Shown here piece after piece: positions 19,900 to 29,072 of a DNA stretch of 64,000 nucleotides. Location: assembly GCF_040537815.1 (NCBI RefSeq), contig NZ_JBEWSZ010000001.1, positions 3,286,001 through 3,350,000 on the forward strand, written 5' to 3'. The notes under the pieces were generated by a model. That model did no database searches and had not been told where the DNA came from. It saw only the letters and a list, made by a program, of their open reading frames with translations. Position 1 is the first letter of the stretch. Every line of letters begins with the position of its first letter. The position numbers and the translations under genes were made by a program. Source of the DNA: Mesorhizobium shangrilense. Lineage in GTDB: Bacteria; Pseudomonadota; Alphaproteobacteria; Rhizobiales; Rhizobiaceae.

Positions 19900-20003
19900 T
19901 ATCTTATTTCCTAATTCGGCCCGTCCCGATGACGGCGCTGCTCATAGGTAATTTATTCCACATCGATCGATTATCTGGAGAAATAGAATAACATATAGTC
20001 CCC

Positions 20004-20915
20004 TCAGGAATGATATCCGACCCCGAATCGAGTGGAATTTACTTGAGCTTCGATGAATTCTACAAAGGCCCGAACCTTTGCGCTCGTTCTGCGACCTGCG
20101 GACATGACGGCCCATAGATCGAGATCCGGGAGCGCCCAGTCGGTGAGAACTTCACGGACCACGCCGTTGTCTAGCTCGGCCTCGAACATCCACTCCGTGG
20201 CAACCGAAAGACCTGCCCCTGCAAGGACAGCAGAGCGCACGCCTTCTGTGGCGTTGATCCGCAGCTTGGGCCTGACCGAGATGGACTTCGTCCCGTGCGG
20301 ACCCTCAAAGGTAAAACGGTCACCACCCTCGCCTTGCGCAAGCACGATGGTCGTATGCTCAACCAGCTCTTCCGGCGTCTGCGGCTCCCCATGCGTTTCA
20401 AGATACGATACCCCGCCCACCACGATGCGCCTGCAACGTCCGATCCGTTTTGCAACGAGACCGGAGTCATCGAGTTGCCCCATTCGCAGGGCTACGTCGA
20501 TACCCTGTTCGATCAGTCCGACATTTCTGTCATCAAGATGGACTGAGATGTCGATGCCCGGATGGGCCTCGATAAACTGTGGCAGCTTGGGGATAATGTA
20601 TTGGCACATGAAGGTCAGTGTGCCGCTGATCGTGATTTGACCAGAGAAATTCTGCGACTTGCTCCCGACGGCGGAAAGCGCAGCTTCGGCATCCTCGACA
20701 ACCTTGACCGCGTGTTCGTAGAATACCTTGCCCGGTTCGGTTGGCGTGAGCTGTCGTGTCGACCGGAGAAATAGTGGCGCACCGAGTTCACGCTCAAGAT
20801 GCGCAATGGTTTTGGAGAGAGCCGATTGCCCGACCTTGAGAGACTTTGCCGCGGCGCTGAACGAATTACTGTCATAGACGCGGATAAAATAACGCATCGA
20901 AGTGAAAAGATCCAA
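20004..20915 (-). CDS. LysR family transcriptional regulator
   Basis: 303 aa. The HTH reads DLFTSMRYFIRVYDSNSFS followed by AAAKSLKVGQSALSKTIAHLE, with an effector domain of the CrgA/AaeR-like type after residue ~90. The start is a TTG at 20915 with a GGGAGG ribosome site 6-7 bp upstream, which gives the canonical N-terminus; no ATG fits. It is transcribed toward the GST gene, likely in the same unit or as its regulator. Confidence 0.87.
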   Translation of the reverse strand: MDLFTSMRYFIRVYDSNSFSAAAKSLKVGQSALSKTIAHLERELGAPLFLRSTRQLTPTEPGKVFYEHAVKVVEDAEAALSAVGSKSQNFSGQITISGTLTFMCQYIIPKLPQFIEAHPGIDISVHLDDRNVGLIEQGIDVALRMGQLDDSGLVAKRIGRCRRIVVGGVSYLETHGEPQTPEELVEHTTIVLAQGEGGDRFTFEGPHGTKSISVRPKLRINATEGVRSAVLAGAGLSVATEWMFEAELDNGVVREVLTDWALPDLDLWAVMSAGRRTSAKVRAFVEFIEAQVNSTRFGVGYHS

Positions 20916-21371
20916 GTTCTGCCTCCCGCCACTGATCAAGCCCCTATCGCTCCTGCAGACGTGCCGGTCCGCAAGGAGCCGTGACCCAGATAGTGATCAG
21001 AGACAATGTCCGCCAGCCAATGCGAGTTAGGCACATCGGCGGACAATGGGTTGTGCTAGTTACAGAGAATGGAAAATCTACACGCCGCCAGCTCGAGACG
21101 CAGGCCTTCGCTACCGAAGGTCCGCGACCTAGGCCTTCTTGGCAAAACGCCTAATGGTGATCAGCGCTGACTGCCGATGCCAGCAATTTGGCTAATTCCG
21201 TAACCGTGGCAAAGTCAGGCGCCGTGGAAATATGCGTTCGCGATTGAGTCGACCTTGGTGCCGTCGCCGATCAGCTCATATTGAAATTCGCCCATCTATA
21301 GACGGCTAACAACCGTTCGCTATATGGGCAAACACGGTTGGAAGCGGCCGACTATTTTATAGCACAGACTA
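20916..21371. other. Intergenic stretch, no convincing gene
   Basis: This 456-bp stretch has lower GC than its neighbours. The only start-to-stop frame of note is 21215-21295 on the minus strand, 26 codons beginning MGEFQYELIGDGTKVDS. It has no recognised homology and looks like the opened N-terminus of a decayed gene. No tRNA or clear terminator is seen. Confidence 0.5.
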
Positions 21372-22151
21372 TTACCGAGCCAGTTCGCCTATACTCCTGT
21401 AGAGAACGTAACTCGCGACGACAAAGATGAGTGCGGCAAACATCCTATTGAGCACGTTCTTGTAAGAAGCGAGGCGTGTTGCCGCGAACATGCCAATCAA
21501 GCCGCCGCCAAAGCCGCCAACAATGAACTCGGCTGCCAACTGCCAGTCAACCATTCCGGACAAGGCGTAATTGAAGGCGGTCGCGAGGCCGAAGGCTGTG
21601 ACAGCGAGCAAGGATGTGCCAATGGCATTGATCGTCGGCATTCCGGTTGCCAGGATCAATCCGGGAACAATGAGGAAGCCGCCACCAATGCCGAAGAAGC
21701 CGGAGGCCGCACCGGCGACAACAGCGACTGCAGCTGTCATCGCACACATTTTGGCGTCGACAGGCCGGACTGTCGTCAACGCGCTACGCCGTGGGCGAAC
21801 CATAAGTCCGCCGACCACCAGCATGAGCAGGCCAAAGAAGAAAAGCAGATGCGTCCCGTTGATCGACTTTCCGAGCGTCGAACCCGCCAGGGCACCTGCA
21901 GAGCCCAATGCTGCGAAGACAAGCGCACAACGCCACCAGACGTGGCCCTTCAAGGCGTGGCCTCCGAAGTTCGCAAAAGCGTTGGCGGCCACTGCAAGCG
22001 CGCCTGTGCCGATGGCAATGTGTGGCTGGGCGACGCCGACAACATAGAGCAAGAGCGGCGTGGCAAGGATCGATCCGCCGCCGCCGACCAGACCAAGAGT
22101 GAAACCGACCAGACCTCCCGAGCCGACAGCAGCAAACAAGCTATCGGTCAT
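21372..22151 (-). CDS. TauE/SafE family sulfite exporter
   Basis: 259 aa membrane protein with about eight hydrophobic segments and the two family repeats, GFTLGLVGGGGSILATPLLLYVVG (residues ~15-38) and ASGFFGIGGGFLIVPGLIL (~150-168). TauE/SafE proteins export sulfite or other sulfur anions. It is the last gene of the persulfide operon, its ATG overlapping the previous stop by 4 bp. In BigR-controlled operons it removes the sulfite made by the persulfide dioxygenase. Confidence 0.92.
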   Translation of the reverse strand: MTDSLFAAVGSGGLVGFTLGLVGGGGSILATPLLLYVVGVAQPHIAIGTGALAVAANAFANFGGHALKGHVWWRCALVFAALGSAGALAGSTLGKSINGTHLLFFFGLLMLVVGGLMVRPRRSALTTVRPVDAKMCAMTAAVAVVAGAASGFFGIGGGFLIVPGLILATGMPTINAIGTSLLAVTAFGLATAFNYALSGMVDWQLAAEFIVGGFGGGLIGMFAATRLASYKNVLNRMFAALIFVVASYVLYRSIGELAR

Positions 22152-22582
22152 GATGCTCTCCCGACAAAGACGCGATCATGGGCAATTATCCCCGCCAGCA
22201 TAAAGGCTACGAAGGTCAGCGTTGGCGCTAGCCCAAGAGACAACGAAGCTATTGCCGGACCAGGGCAAAACCCGCCCAGGCCCCATCCCAAGCCGAAGAT
22301 CGCCGAGCCAATGACCAGAGGGGCGTCGATCCGCGAGTTCATTGGCAAATGGAAGCGATCCGCCAGTAGCGGTCGCGACATCCGCCGGATACAGGCCATG
22401 CCTCCCATTGCAACCGCAACGGCGCCGCCGAGCACGAAGGCCAGACTCGGATCCCACACGCCAAAAACGTCGAGAAAGCCCTGGACCCGGACAGGATCGA
22501 GCATGCCCGACAGCGCCAGACCAAACCCGAAAAGCATGCCCGCGGCCAAAGCGGCGACAGGTTGTAGTTTGCCGTGTTTCAC
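22148..22582 (-). CDS. YeeE/YedE family membrane protein (second half)
   Basis: 144 aa with about four membrane segments. It has LFGFGLALSGMLDPVRVQGFLD near the N-terminus and IFGLGWGLGGFCPGPAIASLS near residue 105, the paired Cys/Gly motifs of YeeE/YedE (DUF6691-type) sulfur transporters. The start is a GTG at 22582 that overlaps the stop of the partner gene (GTGA). It works with the product of 22579-22989 as a split two-component transporter, probably for thiosulfate or related sulfane sulfur. Confidence 0.88.
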   Translation of the reverse strand: MKHGKLQPVAALAAGMLFGFGLALSGMLDPVRVQGFLDVFGVWDPSLAFVLGGAVAVAMGGMACIRRMSRPLLADRFHLPMNSRIDAPLVIGSAIFGLGWGLGGFCPGPAIASLSLGLAPTLTFVAFMLAGIIAHDRVFVGRAS

Positions 22583-22989
22583 AAGACTGCTCCGCGAAGA
22601 AGCGCGACAGCCGCGATGCTGCTCGCAAGGAATGTCAGGACCGCGACGATCGAACGTGGCGATAGCCGGGCTAGCCCCATCACCCCATGACCGCTGGTGC
22701 AACCCGAGCCCATTCGGGATCCGAAGCCGACCAGCAATCCCGCAAGCATGACCAACGGCAGCGACGCCGTCACGGTCACGGTCGGCCAGTGACGGAAAGC
22801 CGCGAAGTACACCACCGGGCCAAGCAGCAATCCGACGACGAAGGCAGCGTTTGTCCAGGTATTGATGCCTTGGACCGCCCTGCCGACAATCCCGCTTACG
22901 CCGGCGATCCTGCCGTTCAGGATCAGCAGGATGACCGATGACAGGCCAACAAGGGCCCCGCCGAGAAGGGATACGAGATAAGAGGTCAT
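22579..22989 (-). CDS. YeeE/YedE family membrane protein (first half)
   Basis: 136 aa with about four membrane segments. It contains LLNGRIAGVSGIVGRA and GSRMGSGCTSGHGVMGLARLSPRS, the conserved Cys-bearing motif of the family. The ATG at 22989 overlaps the BigR stop (ATGA). Together with the next gene it makes one complete YeeE-like transporter, as in other rhizobial BigR operons. Confidence 0.9.
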   Translation of the reverse strand: MTSYLVSLLGGALVGLSSVILLILNGRIAGVSGIVGRAVQGINTWTNAAFVVGLLLGPVVYFAAFRHWPTVTVTASLPLVMLAGLLVGFGSRMGSGCTSGHGVMGLARLSPRSIVAVLTFLASSIAAVALLRGAVL

Positions 22990-23324
22990 GGCCGGCCTTC
23001 CGAACAGAAGATCGTGTAAAGTGCCGCAACCAATCGAGCGGCCTTTTCGGCGGTCAGCCGGTAGAAGATCTGTTTCCCGTCCCGCCGCGTTTTCACAATG
23101 TCGGCGTCGCGCAACACGGTCAGTTGCTGGGAAAGGTTCGGTTGATGGATGTCGAGCATTTCTTCCAGCTGGCTGACCGAATGCTCCCCTTCGACAAGGG
23201 TGCAGACGAGCATCAGCCGCACTGGATGTGCCAGCGTCTTCAACAAAGCCGCCACTTCACCGGCGCGCGATTCCATGGCGGCGGGCGACATGTTCGCGGT
23301 ATCAGGCTGAGCCTCACTCACCAC
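22986..23324 (-). CDS. bigR: ArsR-family persulfide-sensing repressor (BigR/SqrR type)
   Basis: 112 aa winged-HTH. LLKTLAHPVRLMLVCTLVEGEHSV leads into the recognition helix region DIHQPNLSQQLTVLRDADIV. Two cysteines, at about 41 and 107, match the pair that forms a tetrasulfide bridge in BigR and SqrR; metal-binding motifs of ArsR proper are absent. The start is a GTG at 23324 (or 23321) with AAGGAG just upstream. The gene overlaps the end of blh. It would release the operon when sulfide-derived persulfides accumulate. Confidence 0.88.
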   Translation of the reverse strand: MVSEAQPDTANMSPAAMESRAGEVAALLKTLAHPVRLMLVCTLVEGEHSVSQLEEMLDIHQPNLSQQLTVLRDADIVKTRRDGKQIFYRLTAEKAARLVAALYTIFCSEGRP

Positions 23325-24613
23325 GCTGCTCCTTGCAATGCATCGAGGGGAAATTTCAGATAGCGCATACCGTTTGCTTCCGGCTCCGGCAGACGCCCCG
23401 CCTGAATGTTGACCTGCAGGGCATGCAGGATGAGTTTGGGCATCGGCAGCGTTCGGTCACGCGCCACGCGCAATCCGGCGAAGCCGTCCTCGTCCAGGCC
23501 GGCCAGGTGTGCATTGGCGCGCTTCTGTTCGCCGACCGTGCTTTCCCACTTCGGCTCGCGTCCGCCCGGCTGGTAGTCGTGCCCTGTAAACAGGCGGGTT
23601 TCGTCCGGAAGTTCCAGGATCCCCTGGATCGATTTCCACAGGATGCGAGCGCCGCCACCGGGGAAATCGGCACGAGCCGTGCCGCTGTCAGGCATGAAGA
23701 CGGTGTCGTGGACAAAGGCCGCATTGCCGATGACATAGGTGATCGACGCCAGGGTGTGGCCGGGCGAAAACATCACGCGCGCGGCTATGGAACCGACCTT
23801 GAAGGTGTCGCCGTCCGAGAACAGCCTGTCCCACTGCGAACCGTCGACACGAAGTTCCGGCCAGTTGTAGATGCCCCGCCACAAGCGCTGGACGTCGGTC
23901 ACCGGCGCGCCAATCGCGGTTGGGGCGCCCGTCTTCTCCTTCAGATACTGGGCCGCCGAAAGGTGATCGGCATGGGGGTGGGTGTCGAGGATCCATTCGA
24001 CGGTCAACCCGCTCTCGGCAACATAGGCAAGTATCGCGTCGGCGTTGCGCGTCGTGGTCGCTCCGGACTTCTCGTCGAAATCAAGAACCGGATCGATAAT
24101 GGCGCATTTTCGGGTATCCGGGTCCGAAACTACATATTGCACACTTCCAGTCCGGGGATCGAAGAACCCCTTCACGTCCGGTCGGAGTTGCCTGTGCGCT
24201 TCGAACCATCGCGATGCTGCCGACAGGTCCAGGCCGAGTTTCAAGCCGAGAGCCGCGATATCCACGGATGACATACGGCCATCAAGTGCCTCGCCCAGTA
24301 CATACAGGGTGACGGCGCGCATGCCGGTCTTGCAATGAGCAAAGACGGGGCCGCCGGCATCGGCCATAGCCGCCTGGAAGGCCCGCACGTCCGCCTCCGT
24401 GATGGTCGGCATGGTGAGGGGTATGAAGGTGTAGGAGACATCTGCCTGGCCAGCCGCCTCCCGTTCGGCGGCGTTTCCGGGCTGGGAGGTCTCTTCCCCG
24501 TCAGGTCGGGCGTTGATCATTCCTGCAAACCCATGGCCGGCAAGCGACCGGACTTCGGAAATCGAGGGCTGGTGACCGACGGTCAACACGTCATTCACAC
24601 GGATCATATTCAT
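23318..24613 (-). CDS. blh: Blh: DUF442 phosphatase-like domain fused to persulfide dioxygenase
   Basis: 431 aa. Residues ~1-115 form the DUF442/beta-lactamase-hydrolase-like domain with HCKTGMR, a tyrosine-phosphatase-like loop. The rest is a metallo-beta-lactamase-fold ETHE1-type persulfide dioxygenase: DTHPHADHLSA (HxHxDH iron-ligand motif), FSPGHTLASITY and FTGHDYQPGGR. It oxidises glutathione persulfide to sulfite. The ATG at 24613 has AGGTG 6-7 bp upstream; another ATG is at 24607. It is the first gene of the five-gene operon, and a stretch of AT-rich DNA precedes it. Confidence 0.9.
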   Translation of the reverse strand: MNMIRVNDVLTVGHQPSISEVRSLAGHGFAGMINARPDGEETSQPGNAAEREAAGQADVSYTFIPLTMPTITEADVRAFQAAMADAGGPVFAHCKTGMRAVTLYVLGEALDGRMSSVDIAALGLKLGLDLSAASRWFEAHRQLRPDVKGFFDPRTGSVQYVVSDPDTRKCAIIDPVLDFDEKSGATTTRNADAILAYVAESGLTVEWILDTHPHADHLSAAQYLKEKTGAPTAIGAPVTDVQRLWRGIYNWPELRVDGSQWDRLFSDGDTFKVGSIAARVMFSPGHTLASITYVIGNAAFVHDTVFMPDSGTARADFPGGGARILWKSIQGILELPDETRLFTGHDYQPGGREPKWESTVGEQKRANAHLAGLDEDGFAGLRVARDRTLPMPKLILHALQVNIQAGRLPEPEANGMRYLKFPLDALQGAAW

Positions 24614-24630
24614 ATCGAGCACCTGGGTTC

Positions 24631-24663
24631 TAATCAATATTCAATTGCATATAATGTATAATA
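24631..24663. promoter_or_regulatory. AT-rich promoter/operator upstream of blh
   Basis: About 33 bp of strongly AT-rich sequence, including CATATAATGTATAATAATG, immediately precede the blh start in an otherwise GC-rich context. Known BigR boxes are AT-rich imperfect palindromes at this position. It is a candidate operator by position and composition only. Confidence 0.45.
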
Positions 24664-24816
24664 ATGACTGATGCAATGGCCCTCGTAGCGGAACTGCTAG
24701 CGGACTCAATTTACCCGCCGAGGTCGTCTGGCAGATGCAGCGAGCCAATCAGCGGCCTGTTGGAAGCCTCGTGGGGCGAGGCCTGTCGATTCTTCACGCT
24801 CACTACATGCCGCGCG

Positions 24817-25071
24817 TCACCGTCCTGGGTGGCAGTGCGGCAGCCTATCTTCACCTATTCGAGAAAAAGCTGCACAGTGGCCGCTCGCCGTCAGCGTCGC
24901 GTGCCGGATAAGATCCATGAGTTCCAGATGATTCGGTAGGGACGCCCTAGTCGTGGCCACGGCAGCGGTGCAGCCGTTCATCGAGCCCATCCGCGAGAGG
25001 CCAAGGGCAGTCGCGCCGACGGCGCCAAGCGCCACTGCGCCAGCGCCAACCAGCACTCGCCGTCTATTCAT
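24817..25071 (-). pseudogene. N-terminal remnant of an Acg-like Tat nitroreductase
   Basis: The reading MNRRRVLVGAGAVALG is a twin-arginine-type signal. It is followed by LELMDLIRHATLTASGH and RIGEDRL, which resemble the start of membrane-exported nitroreductase-family (Acg-like) proteins, where the usual next residues are NTQPW. The frame departs after the ASGH segment and stops after ~84 codons, whereas the family has more than 300. The identification is tentative. It begins inside the end of the truncated oxidoreductase gene. Confidence 0.45.
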
Positions 25072-25795
25072 CGCCGACGGCCGCCGCGTCGGGCCGAAAC
25101 GATACCTGGTCCTGACGGCAGATCGCCTGGATAGCGGCGCGGGCCGTCAGGAGGCCACTCGGCAGGCCGCCGCCGGGCTGAGCCCACTGTCCGACCATCG
25201 CGAAGTGCTTGAGACCCGACAGAGTTTGCGGCAACGCGCTGAAGCCGGTGTCGGGGGTCATCAGCCAGCCCTCCATGCTCCCCTTCCAGTTGCCGGTGTA
25301 GCGGAGAACCGTCGCCGGGGTCGACACGTCGGTGACCTCGATCTCGCCTCGGACACCGGGTAGCCGGCGTTCTAGTACAGCGATGACGGCTTGAGCAATG
25401 CGATGCTTCTCCGCCCGGTAGCGTTCCGGGTCGTCGCGGCGCAGGTCTGCCCAGAATGCGAAATTGGGCGTCGGCAGAAAGCAGGTCACCGCGGTCTTGC
25501 CCGGCGGCGAGAAGGTTGGGTCGTAATGGAAAACGCGAAACGCCAGGGTCGGAAGGCGAGTCCCGGGATCGACCTCGAACGGGTCGTCAAGAACGAGCGT
25601 GAGGTAGCCTGGCTCCCGCGACAGGTCGCGCGCCACGCCAAGCGAAACCTGTAGATAGGACGGAAAGGTTTCGTACTGAGCGAACGCCTTCTCGAAGGCT
25701 TTGTCAGGGTACCTGCTGCCGAGCAAGTCATGAATGGTGGCGTGGCTGTCGGCGACCGAGACGACCCGGTCGGCGGGATCGAGCCTCTCGGCAAG
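25064..25795 (-). pseudogene. C-terminal half of a phytoene-desaturase-like FAD oxidoreductase
   Basis: Readable from LAERLDPADRVVSVADSH to a natural-looking C-terminus with MVGQWAQPGGGLPSGLLTAR, the C-terminal FAD segment of CrtI-like NAD(P)/FAD oxidoreductases. The N-terminal half, including the GxGxxG dinucleotide motif, is missing. An in-frame TAG sits at 25796-25798, directly where homology ends, and foreign AT-rich sequence follows. About 244 codons remain of the usual ~500. This is truncation by insertion or deletion. Confidence 0.75.
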
Positions 25796-25834
25796 CTATT
25801 GTTTTTATTGTTCTCTTTCTGCTCCAACTTCCGA

Positions 25835-25870
25835 TTTGTATCACAATAGGTGTCACAATAAGTAGCACAT
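25835..25870. repeat. Three 12-bp iterons, array A
   Basis: Three consecutive 12-bp units: TTTGTATCACAA, TAGGTGTCACAA and TAAGTAGCACAT (shared pattern TNNGTNNCACAA). The array lies between the truncated oxidoreductase and the ArdC remnant. A closely similar array is at 63391-63427 beside tRNA-His. Tandem units of this size are typical of recombinase or excisionase arm sites or plasmid iterons. Confidence 0.65.
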
Positions 25871-25959
25871 TCACGGCGGTGGACGAAGGACCCGCATAGA
25901 GCAACATCCTCACGCGTGTCGGATCACCCTGATGTTCTGTTCCTTTGCCACCCCGGCAG

Positions 25960-26246
25960 ATGGTGCCGTGTTCGCCCTTGCGGACATGGCCGCCCAGCGA
26001 TAGCGCCCGGCGAAAAGTCAGCCAGCTCTGGACGGGAAAACCATGTTCGATGACCGCACCCCACAGGATCAGCACATTGATCCCGGAATAGGCGCGACCA
26101 GTGGCGGCATTGGCCGAAGCCGTGCCCCAGGGCTGCACCCAGGGAACGCGGCCGGCTTCCAGCTCGGCGATGATCTTGTTGGTGATGTCGTCGTAAAGGT
26201 TTGCCCGGTCGGCGCCGGCGCGAGCGTTATGATGATGTCTGGACAT
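25960..26246 (-). pseudogene. Truncated ArdC-like antirestriction protein
   Basis: The first ~95 codons match the N-terminal ssDNA-binding domain (DUF1738) of ArdC: LYDDITNKIIAELEAGRVPW, VQPWGT, YSGINVLILWGAVIEHGF, QSWLTFRRALSLGGHVRKGE. A short internal stretch after VQPWGT is shorter than in relatives. After GEHGT the frame becomes unrelated and runs into the iteron array. The metalloprotease domain is absent. ArdC is a typical cargo gene of plasmids and integrative conjugative elements. Confidence 0.78.
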
Positions 26247-26840
26247 CGCGGTTCTCCGCGACGGGCGCCGGAGGGCTCTCCTCCAGCCGTCAACCCGTCA
26301 CGGCAACCCCGGTCCGCACTCTTACTCTAGAGGGGGCATCCGCAGAAGGGATGCGTCGGCGACGAGAGTGCCGACCAGGGGAAGGCTTTTCCTCACGAAA
26401 TCGAAATCACGTAACACAAGGTTCCCCGGCTTCCGGCTCGACGCCCTTTCCGCTCCGCCCCCTGGCCGCACGACCTCGCATCCGGGTGCGTTCCGACTGC
26501 CCAGGCGAGCGCGGCCATAGGAGGACGGCGATCAGGATGCTGAAGCCGTGGCGTCCCAATCCTGCCTGGTGCACTCTTTTTCTCAGGGATGTTCTTCATC
26601 TGGCACCTTCGTGCGAGGATGGCTCGCGTTCGAATTAAGCACCCCACCCTAAGGGTCGATTCCTGGTCGGGATCACCAATCTTTTCAATAGCTTGGTGAG
26701 TCCCTACCGTACTTTCTGCAAATTAGTACGGCAAGTAGCACTGCGCATTCGCGTGGGTGTGGGCGCTATCGCGCCACTCCGCCGGTGACTCACCTAGGCA
26801 GGAACGGCCACCGCTTGCGGCTCGGGCATTGTCCGCCCGG
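26247..26840. other. Non-coding or decayed stretch
   Basis: 594 bp with no frame that resembles a known protein; the frames that exist are Arg/Pro-rich and look like shadows. The one structural item is the inverted repeat at 26669-26704. Together with the neighbouring remnants it reads as residue of a lost mobile element. Confidence 0.5.
26669..26704. repeat. Inverted repeat with 11-12 bp arms
   Basis: GGGATCACCAA (26669-26679) pairs with TTGGTGAGTCCC (26693-26704) with one bulged base and a 13-base loop. No T-run follows on either strand, so a Rho-independent terminator is not supported. It lies 137 bp beyond the end of the molybdenum hydroxylase gene. Confidence 0.5.
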
Positions 26841-29072
26841 TCATCGGCCGAACGCCTGCCGGATACGAGCCGGCGTGAACGGAAGCTGCCGCAACCTTTG
26901 GCCGCAAGCATCGCGGATCGCGTTTGCGAGTGCCGACCCCGCCGGGCCTTGTGCTGCTTCGGCCACGCCGAGGAACGGCGCGCCAGGCCTGTCTATGACC
27001 GCGACGTCAAGTCTCTCCGGCACGCTGGAGAACCGCAGGATCGGATAGGACGACCAGTCGAACGAGGTGATGCGCCTGCTATCGAATGTGACCTGCTCAA
27101 AAAGCGTCCAGCTGGTGGACTGGATAATGCCTCCTTCGATCTGGTTCCGGATGCCGTCAGGGTTGACGACCTCACCGGTGTCCACCGCGGCACTCACACG
27201 GCGGATGCGGACGTCGCCGGCTTCCGGATCGATGAATATCTCCAATGCGATGGCACAATAGGCCTCCAGATTCTTGTATCGGGCAAAACCGAAACCGTAA
27301 CCGCCCCCGCTGGGAAGCGGCGGACGTCCGCTCCAACCGAAGTCGGCGGCCGCTCTCTCGACCACCGCTCGAGCACGATCTTCCTCAAGAAAACGCAGCC
27401 GAAAGTCGACCGGATCCTGCCCCGAGGCACGGGCCAAGTCGTCCATCGTGCTTTCGATCGATAAAACGTTGAGATAGCCGCCCAGTGAGCGCATCGAGGA
27501 TCCGCGCAGGGGCATCTCGCGCAGGAAATGCGTCACCACCCGTGAATTCGGGAAGCGATAGAGCGGGATCGCGTTGCGGTCGCCGCCACCCTCCGGCTGC
27601 GCAATTTCGATGGGCGGAGGCGGCGGGGCTGGATCTCTCTTGTCGCGCGCGGCCAGCAACGTGCCCGGCTCCCCGGGCCGCATCATATGGGACTGGCTCC
27701 ATACCTCATAATGCCAATCCGTGATGGTTCCCGCATCGCCGACCACCGCGCGCACAGAGGTCACCATGCCGGGTCCGAAGGGCTCCCAGGAGTGCTCCTG
27801 CTCACGCATCCATTGCACGCGCACCGGCCGGCCCGGCATAGCCGCCGCTATTAGCGCCGCGTCGGCTCCGACGTCGTCGGCGCCGTTGTGGCCGTAGCAA
27901 CCGGCTCCTTCCGTGTGGATGCATCGCACTTTGTCGAGCGGCAGCTTCAGCATTCCGGCAATCGCCTGGCGCAGCGGGTAAACACCCTGTGTGTGCGTCC
28001 AGACCGTCACCGTTCCGCCGCTCGCTTCGGCGACAGCACAGGACGGGCCGATCGAGCCGTGGGCAAGATAGGGCTTGGCGAAGCGTCCTTCGACGACTTT
28101 GCCCGACGCGCCGGGCTTGCCAACGTCAAGGATGACAGTGTCGTGTGAGGGCAGCGCCGTCAGTGCGTCCGCCAGCCTTGCGCTGTCGGGCAATTCGGCC
28201 TGTTCGCTCCAGGTCACGAGTGTCGAAAGACGGCGCATTGCCTGGAGGGCCGTCCATTCATCGACAGCCACGACAGCAAGAAAGTTGCGGTCGCGAAGAA
28301 CCTTCAAGACCCTTGGCATCGCTTCGACAGAGGTGGAATCGAGCTGGATGATCTCGGCCCCGTAGCTCGGCGGCCGGATCATCCGGGCATGCAACATGCC
28401 CTGCGGGCGGCGATCCTGGACATAGGCGTCGCCGCCTGTGACCTTGCCCGGGATGTCGACCCTCGGGATCGATCGGTTCATCACGGTGAATTCGGAAGCA
28501 GCGGTGAGCTTCGAGGTCGGTTGGGCGTCGACCTCCAGCAATTCGGCGCCAACCAGCTCGCCATAGCCCAGGTGAATGTTGCCCGCCCCGACAACCGCGC
28601 CATCGGCCGCATGAAGTCTCTCGGCCGGGACCGACAGTCGACGCGCGGCCTCCTGAATCAGGATCTCGCGCACCTGCGCAGCGGCATTGCGGATCGCGGT
28701 GCCGGAATCCTGCATGGAATGGCTGCCTGCGGTGTAGCCCTCGTTGGCGGTCCGGCCGGTATCGGCCGTCACCAGCGCGAGCGCGTCGAACGGGACCTTG
28801 AGTTCCTCCGCGGCGATCTGGAGGATCGCGGTCCTGAGGCCCTGGCCGAGTTCGGCCTTGCCGGTCAGGATGGTGACGGCGCCGTTTGCGTCTATGCGAA
28901 TCCAGGCATTGAGCCGCGGCGTGCCGTCAAGGCTGCCAGGGAGCTTGCGCTCCGGCGCCGCCATATCGCCCTCGCTTGCTGCCGTCTGCGCGCGCGCGCC
29001 GGGCAGGCTGAACGCCAGCGTGAGGGCGCCTGTCCCCAAAAGGACGGCACGCCGGGACAGCATGATGCTCAT
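26841..29072 (-). CDS. Molybdopterin-binding hydroxylase large subunit (IorB/NicB-like)
   Basis: 743 aa xanthine-oxidase-family subunit with a Tat-type leader, MLSRRAVLLGTGALTLAFSL. The Moco-binding stretches include TGKAELGQGLRTA, PYLAHGSIGPSCAVA, LRGSSMRSLGGY and GVAEAAQGPAGSALANAI, whose Glu is the usual catalytic base. The two tandem Mo-binding halves fit isoquinoline 1-oxidoreductase and related aldehyde or N-heterocycle hydroxylases. The ATG at 29072 overlaps the [2Fe-2S] gene stop (ATGA). No FAD subunit is present; electrons would pass to the cytochrome encoded upstream. An aldehyde substrate is the main alternative. Confidence 0.88.
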   Translation of the reverse strand: MSIMLSRRAVLLGTGALTLAFSLPGARAQTAASEGDMAAPERKLPGSLDGTPRLNAWIRIDANGAVTILTGKAELGQGLRTAILQIAAEELKVPFDALALVTADTGRTANEGYTAGSHSMQDSGTAIRNAAAQVREILIQEAARRLSVPAERLHAADGAVVGAGNIHLGYGELVGAELLEVDAQPTSKLTAASEFTVMNRSIPRVDIPGKVTGGDAYVQDRRPQGMLHARMIRPPSYGAEIIQLDSTSVEAMPRVLKVLRDRNFLAVVAVDEWTALQAMRRLSTLVTWSEQAELPDSARLADALTALPSHDTVILDVGKPGASGKVVEGRFAKPYLAHGSIGPSCAVAEASGGTVTVWTHTQGVYPLRQAIAGMLKLPLDKVRCIHTEGAGCYGHNGADDVGADAALIAAAMPGRPVRVQWMREQEHSWEPFGPGMVTSVRAVVGDAGTITDWHYEVWSQSHMMRPGEPGTLLAARDKRDPAPPPPPIEIAQPEGGGDRNAIPLYRFPNSRVVTHFLREMPLRGSSMRSLGGYLNVLSIESTMDDLARASGQDPVDFRLRFLEEDRARAVVERAAADFGWSGRPPLPSGGGYGFGFARYKNLEAYCAIALEIFIDPEAGDVRIRRVSAAVDTGEVVNPDGIRNQIEGGIIQSTSWTLFEQVTFDSRRITSFDWSSYPILRFSSVPERLDVAVIDRPGAPFLGVAEAAQGPAGSALANAIRDACGQRLRQLPFTPARIRQAFGR

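Noticed and set aside
22986..23324. Arsenic/metal-responsive ArsR regulator
   Set aside because: It lacks the clustered Cys/His metal motifs and lies in a Blh/YeeE/TauE operon with the BigR cysteine pair.
26655..26680. Possible tRNA 3'-end remnant (GGTCGATTCC then GGGATCACCA)
   Set aside because: The T-stem does not pair properly and the CCA-like end is better explained as one arm of the inverted repeat at 26669-26704.
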